Shown: piece after piece, positions 8,557-16,537 of the stretch
How the letters are laid out: every line of letters begins with the position of its first letter
Numbering within the stretch: position 1 is the stretch's first letter
From: Virgisporangium aliadipatigenens
GTDB lineage: Bacteria > Actinomycetota > Actinomycetes > Mycobacteriales > Micromonosporaceae
Direction: 5' to 3'
Assembly: GCF_016863615.1 (NCBI RefSeq)
Contig: NZ_BOPF01000024.1
Location: 62,001-126,000 of the forward strand
Length of the DNA: 64,000 nucleotides
The notes under the pieces: model-generated
Databases searched by the model: none
Seen by the model: the letters and a program-made list of their open reading frames with translations, nothing else
What the model was told of the DNA's origin: nothing
Made by a program: the position numbers and the translations under genes

Positions 8557-9105
8557 GTGCACGCTGACGACGAGCGCGACTTCCGGGAGTTCGCCGCCGC
8601 CCGGATGGAATCGCTCCGCGGCCTCGCCTACCTGTCATGCGGCGACTGGCAGGTGGCCGAGGACGCAGTGTCGACCGCCCTCACCCGTCTGTACGTGCGC
8701 TGGCGACGGGTCAGCGCACCGGACAGCTACGCCCGCACCATGGTGGTGCGGGCGGCGATCGACGAGAAGCGGCGACCCTGGCGACGCGAACGACCGTCGA
8801 GCAACGGCATGCCCGACGTGCCGCTCGACGACCGGACCGCCGACACCGACGAGCGGCTGCGGGTGACCGCCGCGCTGCGGAAGGTGCCGGCCCGTCAGCG
8901 GGCAGCGATCGTCCTGCGGTACTACGAGGGCCTGAGCGTCGAGGAGACCGCCTCCGCGCTCGGGTGCCGCGAGGGGACGGTCAAGAGCCAGACGATGCGT
9001 GGGCTGGCGACCCTGCGTTCCCTGCTCTCCAACGAGCGGATTCGACTCATCGAACGGGACATTCGGGAGGAAAGTCATGTCGTACGACCTGCGGGACGTA
9101 CTTGA
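8557..9105 (+). CDS. SigE-family ECF RNA polymerase sigma factor
   Basis: 182 residues. Sigma region 2 begins near residue 8 (FREFAAARMESLRGLAYLSC, then DWQVAEDAVSTALTRLYVRW), and region 4 is near 107-160 with RAAIVLRYYEGLSVEETASA and the helix-turn-helix GCREGTVKSQTMRGLATL. Length and pattern match the actinobacterial SigE-like group, which directs polymerase to stress or envelope promoters. The start is a GTG at 8557 with GGGAG 9 nt upstream. The 3' end overlaps the next gene by 29 bp, so the two are co-translated; that partner is the likely anti-sigma or output protein. Confidence 0.9.
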   Translation: MHADDERDFREFAAARMESLRGLAYLSCGDWQVAEDAVSTALTRLYVRWRRVSAPDSYARTMVVRAAIDEKRRPWRRERPSSNGMPDVPLDDRTADTDERLRVTAALRKVPARQRAAIVLRYYEGLSVEETASALGCREGTVKSQTMRGLATLRSLLSNERIRLIERDIREESHVVRPAGRT

Positions 9106-10183
9106 TATCGCGAAGGAGGGCGCTCCACCGGCACGTAACCGGGTCGACGACATCGTCGCCTCCGGCCGGCGGCTGGAGAAGCGCCGGCGCGCCGCCTGGC
9201 TGACCGGGACGGCGGCCGTCGTGGCGCTCGTCGCGGCCGGGGCGGTGACGGTGCCGGTGTTCGTCGGCGGCGGCGGCGGCGGCCAGGACTCGGCCGCGCC
9301 GAACGACGGGCCGGTCACGATCCCGGTGCCGGGCGCACCGTTCGACACGACGGTGGCCGCCTCGACCGCAGGCAAGTACAAGATCACCGACCCGCTCCTG
9401 GTGAACGACAAACTGCAGCGCTCCAACGTCTACCGGGACGGTGCGCGCAAGGCCTCCGTCCAGGACCAGGACGGCAAGGTGCGCGAGTACGACTTCGCGG
9501 TCGGCACGGTGACCGTGTACCGGCCGGGCGCCTTCGACCCGAAGGAGTACGCGGGCGGGACCGCGGTGACCGTGCGCACCCGCCCCGGCCTGATCGTCGA
9601 CCGGGAGACCTCCGTCAACGCCGCGCCGGCGCGCGCGGGGGAGAAGCCCGGCGCGCCGAAGAGCGAGCTGTTCCCGTCGCTGGCGTGGCAGTACGCCGAC
9701 GGCGCGTGGGCCACGATCGTGGTCAACGAGACCTTCGGGCACGAGGCGCCGCGCGAGGACCTGGTCGCCATCGCGGCCGGTGTCGCGCCCAGCGCGTCGA
9801 CGCCGGTGAAGGTGCCGTTCTCGCTCGGCTACAAGCCGGCCGGGTGGACCCTGGCCGACGCCGGGCTCGGCGGCGCGGGCGCGTTCCAGGAGACCCTGGG
9901 CGAGCTGCGCTTCCTCGGCGCGCCGACGCAGGACCCCGAGGGCGGCGTGCGGCTCACCGTGTACGAGGGCATCGCGAAGTACAACAGCGCCGGCAAGCAG
10001 ACCACGTGCGACGGCGCGCGGCCGAGCATCTGCGACCGCGACCTGGGCAACGGCTGGTTCGTGGAGATCGTCGACGGATACGGCACCATGTCCGAGACGG
10101 AGCTGCGCAGGGTCGTGGACGGCGTCGTACCGGCGGCGTCGTTCACCGATCGGGCCGGCTGGACCGCGGCGGCCGCCCTGTAG
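9077..10183 (+). CDS. Membrane-anchored partner of the ECF sigma factor (possible anti-sigma)
   Basis: 368 residues. The start is the ATG at 9077 behind GGGAGG, inside the sigma gene. Residues 1-40 are cytoplasmic and charged and begin with SYDLRDVLDIAKEGAP; residues 41-63 are a single membrane segment; the rest is an extracytoplasmic domain with two Cys near the C-terminus (CDGARPSICD). Proteins of this layout commonly follow SigE-type sigma genes in actinobacteria. No zinc anti-sigma HxxxCxxC motif is visible, so if it restrains the sigma factor it does so through a different N-terminal domain. A strong hairpin follows the stop. Confidence 0.8.
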   Translation: MSYDLRDVLDIAKEGAPPARNRVDDIVASGRRLEKRRRAAWLTGTAAVVALVAAGAVTVPVFVGGGGGGQDSAAPNDGPVTIPVPGAPFDTTVAASTAGKYKITDPLLVNDKLQRSNVYRDGARKASVQDQDGKVREYDFAVGTVTVYRPGAFDPKEYAGGTAVTVRTRPGLIVDRETSVNAAPARAGEKPGAPKSELFPSLAWQYADGAWATIVVNETFGHEAPREDLVAIAAGVAPSASTPVKVPFSLGYKPAGWTLADAGLGGAGAFQETLGELRFLGAPTQDPEGGVRLTVYEGIAKYNSAGKQTTCDGARPSICDRDLGNGWFVEIVDGYGTMSETELRRVVDGVVPAASFTDRAGWTAAAAL

Positions 10184-10192
10184 GTCACCTCA

Positions 10193-10226
10193 CCCCGCGC
10201 GCCGGTTCGACACCCGGCGCGCGGGG
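10193..10226. terminator. Strong GC hairpin terminator
   Basis: A perfect 13-bp stem, CCCCGCGCGCCGG (10193-10205) with CCGGCGCGCGGGG (10214-10226), and an 8-nt loop. No T-run follows, as is usual in high-GC actinobacteria. It separates the sigma operon from the acyl-CoA dehydrogenase. Confidence 0.7.
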
Positions 10227-10238
10227 TAGGGATCGCGC

Positions 10239-11414
10239 ATGGACGAACTGCTGACCGGAGACCTCTACCGCTTCGAGGACCTGCTGCCCGACGCCGAACG
10301 GCAGGTCCTGCACCGGGTGCGCGCGTTCCTGCGCAAAGAGGTCGCGCCGCTGGCCAACGACTACTGGGCGCGGGCGGCGTTCCCGAAACAGCTGATCGCC
10401 GGTTACGCGGACCTGGGCATCGCCGGACTCTCCTACGACGAGTGCCCGGGGGAGAAGCCGAGCAGCCTGCTCAGCGGGTTCCTGGCGATGGAGATGGCGC
10501 ACACCGACGCCTCGATGGCGACGTTCTTCGGGGTGCACACCGGGCTGGCGATGGGCAGCATCGCGGCGTGCGGCTCCCCCGAGCAGCGCGAACGGTGGCT
10601 GCCCGCCATGGGCCGGATGGAGCGGATCGGGGCGTTCGCGCTGACCGAGCCGGAGGGCGGCTCCGACGTCGCCGGCGGCATGCGCACCACCGCCCGCCGC
10701 GAGGGCGACGAGTGGGTGCTCGACGGCGCGAAGCGCTGGATCGGCAACGGCACCTTCGCCGACCACGTGGTCGTGTGGGCCAAGGACGTCGCGGACAACC
10801 GGGTCAAGGGCTTCGTCGTCGACCGGGGCACCCCGGGGTTCACCGCCTCGAAGATCGAGAACAAGATCGCGCTGCGCATCGTGCAGAACGCCGACCTGCG
10901 CTTCGACGGCTGCCGCGTGCCCGAGGAGAACCGGCTCCAGGAGGCGCACTCGTTCCGCGACACGGCCGGCATCCTGCGCCGAACGCGCAGCGGCGTGGCC
11001 TGGCAGGCCGTGGGCGTGATGCTCGCCGCCTACGAGATCGCCCTGGAGTACGCCGGCCGGCGGGAGCAGTTCGGCCGGCCGATCGCCGGGTTCCAGCTCG
11101 TGCAGGACCTGCTGGTGCGGATGCTCGGCAACGTGACGGCGTCGTTCGGCATGGTGGTGCGGCTGGCGCAGTTGCAGGACGCCGGCACGTACCGCGACGA
11201 GCACAGCGCGCTGGCCAAGGCGTGGTGCACCACGCGGATGCGCGAGACGGTCGGCTGGGCCCGCGAACTCCTCGCCGGCAACGGGATCGTGTTGGACTAC
11301 GACATCGGCCGCTTCGTCGCCGACGCCGAGGCGCTGTACTCCTACGAGGGCACGCGCGAGATCAACACGCTGATCGTCGGCCGCGCCGTGACCGGCGTCG
11401 GCGCGTTCGTCTAG
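10239..11414 (+). CDS. Acyl-CoA dehydrogenase family protein (glutaryl-CoA dehydrogenase-like)
   Basis: 391 residues, full length for the family. Seen: the helical N-terminal domain, the flavin/substrate signature ALTEPEGGSDVAGGMRTTAR near 131-150, the central beta domain, the R-EQFGRPIAGFQ signature near 278-288, and the catalytic glutamate in SYEGTREIN near 368-376. The GGMRTTAR and LLAGNGI patterns are closest to glutaryl-CoA and related short-chain dehydrogenases, but substrate cannot be fixed from sequence. It uses FAD and passes electrons to electron-transfer flavoprotein in the cytoplasm. The gene stands alone after a terminator and ends 6 bp from the convergent kinase gene. Confidence 0.9.
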   Translation: MDELLTGDLYRFEDLLPDAERQVLHRVRAFLRKEVAPLANDYWARAAFPKQLIAGYADLGIAGLSYDECPGEKPSSLLSGFLAMEMAHTDASMATFFGVHTGLAMGSIAACGSPEQRERWLPAMGRMERIGAFALTEPEGGSDVAGGMRTTARREGDEWVLDGAKRWIGNGTFADHVVVWAKDVADNRVKGFVVDRGTPGFTASKIENKIALRIVQNADLRFDGCRVPEENRLQEAHSFRDTAGILRRTRSGVAWQAVGVMLAAYEIALEYAGRREQFGRPIAGFQLVQDLLVRMLGNVTASFGMVVRLAQLQDAGTYRDEHSALAKAWCTTRMRETVGWARELLAGNGIVLDYDIGRFVADAEALYSYEGTREINTLIVGRAVTGVGAFV

Positions 11415-11420
11415 CAACGG

Positions 11421-14400
11421 TCACCTGCGGCGGGAGCGGATCGGCACCTGGCCCACCGGGTCCTCGCCGTGCACCTTGTTGCGGCCCTCCCGCTTCGCCT
11501 CGAACAGGTGCGTGTCCGCCGCGGCCAGCAGGTGCTGCGCGGTGGTCTGCTTCGACGCGCGGTGCGACGTGATGCCGATGCTGACCGTCACGATGCCGCT
11601 CGGCGCGCCGGTGTGCGGCTCCTGCAACGCCTCGACGGCGGCGCGGGCGCGTTCGGCCACGAGGCGGGCGCCGGCCGCGTCGGTGCGCGGCATCACGACG
11701 GCGAACTCCTCCCCGCCGTACCGGGCGATGAGGTCGGTGCCGCGCACGCTCTCGTTGAGCGCCGCCGCCACGCGGCGCAGGCAGGCGTCGCCGGCCAGGT
11801 GGCCATAGCCGTCGTTGTACGCCTTGAAGTGGTCGATGTCGATCATCATGACGCCGGTGCGGCTGCCCGCCCGGACCGCCTGCAGCAGCTCCGTCTCCAG
11901 GAACTCCACCAGCCGGCGCCGGTTCGCCAGGCCGGTGAGCGGGTCGGTGACCGCCAGGACGGCCAGGCGTTCGTTCGCCAGTTCCAGCTCGCGGGTGCGC
12001 TCGGCCAGCTGGCGTTCGAGGGCGGCGTGCGCGAGGGCGTTCTGCAGCGAGACGGTGAGCTGGCCGGCGATCAGCATCACGGCGTCCAGCCGGTCCGTCG
12101 AGAACGTCCCGGACGCGAGCCGGTTCTCCAGCAGCAGCATCGCCAGCGGCGTTCCCTGGTTGAGGATCGGCACGACCAGCAGCGCGCAGCGGTCCAGCCC
12201 GGACAGGTACGGCTCCCGCGCGAAGCGGTGGTCCCGCGTGGCGTCCTCGACCAGCAGCGTCTCGCCGGTGCGGTCGACGTAGCGCACCGCCGACAGCGGC
12301 ACCCGGGTGCGCGCGGACGGGTCGGTGACCGGCACCGCGCCGCCCTGTTCGGGCAGGAGCCAGCTCTCCGACTGCTCGTCGCGCAGCAGCAGCCGCGCCG
12401 TGCTCGCGCCGGTCAGGCCGACGAGGCTCTCGACGACCCGTTCGCGCAGCCGCTCCACGTCGGTCTCGGCGCTGAGCGCGCGGGCCGCGTCGAGCACCGC
12501 GACGAGGTCGATCGAGTCGGCCGAGATGCTGGTGTTGCCGCTGGTGCCGTTGTTGCCCGCGGTGGCGCCGCGGCCGCGGCCCTTGGCGGAGCCGCCGCCC
12601 GAGGCGCGCAGCGCCGGATAGGTGCGGTGCAGCTGCGCCACCTTCGCCGTCGCGCCCCACGCCCGGTAGGCGTCGCGGGCCTCGGCGAGCAGGCCGCGGC
12701 CGGTGTGCTCCAGGCCGCCCGCGAGGTGGCAGAGCGCCGCCCGTTCGGTGATCAGGGCCCGGTGCCACGGCCGCTGGCGGTGCCCGGCCTCGCGCAGCGC
12801 CGCGTCGAAGACCCGCACCGCCGTGGCCGGGTCGCCCTCGGCCCAGGCCAGTTCCGCGTCCAGCAGGTGCACCAGGTGGCGGTAGTTCTCCGGCGCGTCG
12901 GCAGCCCGCTCGTCGAGCCAGTTCCTACTTTTGGTGAACTCCATGCGTAGGGCCGCGCGCCGGGTCCGATCACCCTCGCCGCGGATCTGGTGCGCCAGCG
13001 CCAGCGCGTGCAGGGCGCGCAGCAGCGCGGTGCGGTAGCCGTTCTGCGGGGCGATCAGGGGCAGCGCCGCCGCCGTGTGCGTGGCCAGCGCCTCCTGGTC
13101 ACCGAAGATCGCCGCGGCGAGTGCGCGGTTGACCCGGTAGACCGACTCCGGGATCGGCGGCAGCTGGTCCAGGTGGTGCTTCTCGTCGAACGCGCTGTCG
13201 GTGAAGCCGCCCGCCGGCAGGGTCTGCCCGCGCAGTGCGCGCAGCAGCTGCCGGTACGCCACGTAGCAGGCACCCGCCGTCGCGTTGCCGGTCGCCGCGG
13301 CGAACGCCGTCGCGGTGGCCAGTTCGTCGTCGAGGGCGTCGATCGAGGGCGTCGTCTCCAGCCGTCCACCGAGCGTCGTGTTGTGCGTGAAGGCCGCGGA
13401 CTGCAGCAGCCCCACCCGGTGCAGCCCCTCCCGGGCCTGCTGGGCCTGCGTGACGGCGTTCTCCAACGGCTCGAACCAGTGCGCCGTGAACATCGCGTAC
13501 ATGTGCCGGTTGAGCGACGTCGCCGGTTCGTAGCCGCGCAGTTCGGCGATGGCGAGCGCGTTGCGGGCGATCTTGTTGGCCGTGGTGTGGTCGCGGCGCA
13601 GCGTCAGCACCGTCGGGGCGGCCATCGACATCGTGCCGACGAGCGCGTTGGTGGGGCCGTGCGCCGCCCACAGCTGATGGGCCTGGAGCACCAGCCAGGC
13701 CACGACGCGGGCGTTCAGGAAGAATGCCGGGGTGACCATCTTGACCAGGAGGTCGCCGATCGCCTCGACCCGCACGGAGGTCACGGGCGGGCGGCGGACC
13801 TCGGCCTCCGGGTCCAGCGCCTCGATCCACTCGTAGAGCACGGTCCACTGCTCGTCGCTCTGCGTCGCGATGGCCTCGTCGGAGGTGTCCAGCCCCAGCC
13901 GGGCCAGCACGGTCAGCCCGAGCGTCACCCCGTCCGCCTGCCGGCCCCGGTCCAGCAGGCTGCTGACCTGCACACACGCGGCGTGGGCCAGGTGCAGGGG
14001 ATCGCGCACGCGGCGTTCGACCGACCAGTAAACGTGATCGACGTCCTCGTGCCGGCCGAGGTCGTAGAGGACGGCGTGCCGCTCCAGTTCCAGATCGAGG
14101 ATCATCGGCCCGTCCTCGGCGGTCTCGACCGTCTCGAGGAGGGTGACCGCCGCGGTGAGGAACGGCTCCGCGACCATCGGATTGACCCGGCGCGCACTCG
14201 TCGCGGCGTGCCGGAACAGCTCCGCCACCCGGCGCAGCTCGTCGGCGTCCGGGATCGCGTGCGCGGCCGGCAGGTACTGCTCCGCGGCGACGGCGGCGAA
14301 CTCCGGCACGGCCGCCAGCCGGCGGGCCAGCCCCAGCTGGAGATCGCGGCGCCGGTCCGGCTCGACCCGCCCGTACGCCGCCTGCTGCACCCGATCGTGC

Positions 14401-16406
14401 GCGAACCGGACCGTGGTCCCCTCGGCGGGGGCCAGCAGGCCGTCCTCCAGCGCCGGCGCGAGGTGCTCGTCCAGCTCCGCCGGCGACCGCCCACCCGCCA
14501 CCTGCAGCAGCCGCAGCTCCACCTCGCCGCCGAGGCAGGCCATCACCTCGAGAAGCTCCCGCGACTGCGCCGGCAGCGCGTCGATCCGCGCGCACAGCAG
14601 GTCCACCACGTCGCCGGTGCCGATCTGCTCGCGCACCGTCGCGGGGTCCCAGTCCCAGCCGCTGCCCGCCGGCGTCAGCGCCTTGCGCCGGCTCAGGGCC
14701 TGGACCAGTTCGATGGTGTCGTAGGGGTTGCCGCCGGTGCGCGCGCCGATCGCGGGGGCCAGGTCGGTGAGCTTCTCCGGCCCGACGCGCAGCATCCGGC
14801 CCAGCAGGTCGGCGAGGTCGTCGGGGCCCAGGTTCTCCAGCCTGAGCAGGGCCGGCGCGGAGCCGAGCCCCTCCCAGCGGGCCATCCCGACGGCCAGCGG
14901 ATGGGAGGCGCCCACCTCGGACTCGCGGTAGGAGCCGACCACGAACAGCCGCCGCAGCGACCCGTCCGTCTGCAGCGCGTCGATCAGGGCCAGCGCCATC
15001 GGGCCGGCCCACTGCAGGTCCTCCAGCACGACGACCAGCGGCCGCACCGGCGACACGACGGCGCGCAGCAGGTCGATGCAGGCGCGGCGGAGGCGGCGTT
15101 CGGCGGTGACGGCGTCGCCGGTGGTGCTCTCCGGCTCGGCCGACAGCAGCGTCGCGAACTCCGGCACCATGGCCGTCAGCAGGCCCGCGTTGGCGCCGAG
15201 CGCCTGGCGGATGTGCTGGCGCTGCGCGGCGCGGTCGCGTTCGGGCTCGGCGAGCAGGAGCCGGCCGAGGGCGCGCAGCGCCTGCCACACGGCGTCGGTG
15301 CTCGGATCCTGCCGGTACTGGTCGAACTTGCCGCCGATCAGCCAGCCGCCGTTCGCGGTGACGGCCGGGCGCAGTTCGTCGATGAGGGCGCTCTTGCCCA
15401 CGCCGGGGCCGCCCGCCACGAGCATGCCGCGACCCCGCCCGTGCAGCGCGTCGGCGAACCCGCCCCGCAGCGCGGCGATCTCCGGCTCGCGGCCGACCAG
15501 GGTCGACGGGGGAGCCAGCCGGTGCGACACGTCGTGCGAGCCGGCGGTGAACGGTTCGGCCGCGTCGGACTTGCGGTCGCGCAGCAGCGCCAGGTCGTGC
15601 ACGAGCCCGTCGGCGGACTGGTAGCGGCGGTCGGGGTCCTTGCGGAGCAGCCGCATGATCACGTCGGAGAGGTCGCGGGGCACGCGCGCGTCGACGTCGG
15701 TCGGCGGCTGCGGCTCCTGCGCCAGGTGGTCGGAGACCATCTGCAGCGGCTCGCCGCGCCCGAACGGCGGCCGCCCGGTGGCCAGTTCGTAGAGCGTGGC
15801 GCCGAGCGAGTACAGGTCGGAGCGCTGGTCCACGCGGCGCCCGGTCCGGCCGGTCTGCTCCGGCGCGAGGTAGGGGAGCGTTCCGGGGATCTCGGCGGCC
15901 GGCGTGAACCCGGGCCGGTCCTCCACGGACGTGGTGGCCAGGTGGAAGTCGATCAGCGTGGGCCGGTGCAGCCCCTCCGAGACGAGGATGTTGGCCGGGT
16001 TGACGTCCTTGTGCACCACCCCGGCGCGGTGCACGTCGGCGAGCACCCGGGCGATGTCGTGCCCCAGGTCGAGCAGGGCGGTCGGCGCCAGCGGCGTGCC
16101 GTCGAGCCGGGTGGCCAGGGCCGTGGCGCCGGAGTCCGCGAGCACCAGCGAACCGGCCGGGCGCACGCCGTCGACCAGCTGCGGCACGCCGTCGATCCCG
16201 GCCAGGCGGGCCAGCACGGCGCGTTCCTGGCGCAGGCGGTGCGCCGCCGCCGGGCCGCGCGGCTCCTTGATGACCACCCCGGGGCCGCCGTCCGGCCGGC
16301 GCACGCGCAGGATGCGGGTTCGCGGGCTCTCGTACAGCACCTCTGTCCGCCCGGTGCCGTCGAGCGGATCCCACTGCTCACCAGGTGTCGCACTGGTCAA
16401 GGTCAT
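11421..16406 (-). CDS. Giant Ser/Thr kinase-like / AAA ATPase / TPR / GAF / GGDEF signalling protein
   Basis: 1661 residues in one intact frame. Order: protein-kinase domain (about 20-275), with Lys47 (VVIK), HKD catalytic loop at 132-134, Asn139, DFH at 153-155 in place of DFG, and APE at 181-183; AAA-type ATPase (about 302-560), Walker A GGPGVGKS at 332-339 and Walker B VVVLED near 458-463; a long helical/TPR-like region (about 575-1290); GAF domain (about 1295-1455); GGDEF domain with active-site GGEEF at 1564-1568 and an intact c-di-GMP inhibitory site RGTD at 1555-1558. It probably senses a ligand and makes c-di-GMP, with the kinase and ATPase as regulatory input. No membrane segment is seen. 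It ends 6 bp from the convergent dehydrogenase and is divergent from the PBP gene. Confidence 0.92.
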   Translation of the reverse strand: MTLTSATPGEQWDPLDGTGRTEVLYESPRTRILRVRRPDGGPGVVIKEPRGPAAAHRLRQERAVLARLAGIDGVPQLVDGVRPAGSLVLADSGATALATRLDGTPLAPTALLDLGHDIARVLADVHRAGVVHKDVNPANILVSEGLHRPTLIDFHLATTSVEDRPGFTPAAEIPGTLPYLAPEQTGRTGRRVDQRSDLYSLGATLYELATGRPPFGRGEPLQMVSDHLAQEPQPPTDVDARVPRDLSDVIMRLLRKDPDRRYQSADGLVHDLALLRDRKSDAAEPFTAGSHDVSHRLAPPSTLVGREPEIAALRGGFADALHGRGRGMLVAGGPGVGKSALIDELRPAVTANGGWLIGGKFDQYRQDPSTDAVWQALRALGRLLLAEPERDRAAQRQHIRQALGANAGLLTAMVPEFATLLSAEPESTTGDAVTAERRLRRACIDLLRAVVSPVRPLVVVLEDLQWAGPMALALIDALQTDGSLRRLFVVGSYRESEVGASHPLAVGMARWEGLGSAPALLRLENLGPDDLADLLGRMLRVGPEKLTDLAPAIGARTGGNPYDTIELVQALSRRKALTPAGSGWDWDPATVREQIGTGDVVDLLCARIDALPAQSRELLEVMACLGGEVELRLLQVAGGRSPAELDEHLAPALEDGLLAPAEGTTVRFAHDRVQQAAYGRVEPDRRRDLQLGLARRLAAVPEFAAVAAEQYLPAAHAIPDADELRRVAELFRHAATSARRVNPMVAEPFLTAAVTLLETVETAEDGPMILDLELERHAVLYDLGRHEDVDHVYWSVERRVRDPLHLAHAACVQVSSLLDRGRQADGVTLGLTVLARLGLDTSDEAIATQSDEQWTVLYEWIEALDPEAEVRRPPVTSVRVEAIGDLLVKMVTPAFFLNARVVAWLVLQAHQLWAAHGPTNALVGTMSMAAPTVLTLRRDHTTANKIARNALAIAELRGYEPATSLNRHMYAMFTAHWFEPLENAVTQAQQAREGLHRVGLLQSAAFTHNTTLGGRLETTPSIDALDDELATATAFAAATGNATAGACYVAYRQLLRALRGQTLPAGGFTDSAFDEKHHLDQLPPIPESVYRVNRALAAAIFGDQEALATHTAAALPLIAPQNGYRTALLRALHALALAHQIRGEGDRTRRAALRMEFTKSRNWLDERAADAPENYRHLVHLLDAELAWAEGDPATAVRVFDAALREAGHRQRPWHRALITERAALCHLAGGLEHTGRGLLAEARDAYRAWGATAKVAQLHRTYPALRASGGGSAKGRGRGATAGNNGTSGNTSISADSIDLVAVLDAARALSAETDVERLRERVVESLVGLTGASTARLLLRDEQSESWLLPEQGGAVPVTDPSARTRVPLSAVRYVDRTGETLLVEDATRDHRFAREPYLSGLDRCALLVVPILNQGTPLAMLLLENRLASGTFSTDRLDAVMLIAGQLTVSLQNALAHAALERQLAERTRELELANERLAVLAVTDPLTGLANRRRLVEFLETELLQAVRAGSRTGVMMIDIDHFKAYNDGYGHLAGDACLRRVAAALNESVRGTDLIARYGGEEFAVVMPRTDAAGARLVAERARAAVEALQEPHTGAPSGIVTVSIGITSHRASKQTTAQHLLAAADTHLFEAKREGRNKVHGEDPVGQVPIRSRRR

Positions 16407-16537
16407 CGTCCGGGCTCTCAGACTCTTCGCTCTCCTGCAGGGCGGAAACGCTGTCCTATCGGCCGGGTGTCGCGGTTCTTGAGTGGAGATTTGGTGGAGG
16501 CCCCAACCCGCGTGTCAGCCTGGTGCGTGTGGTGGGC

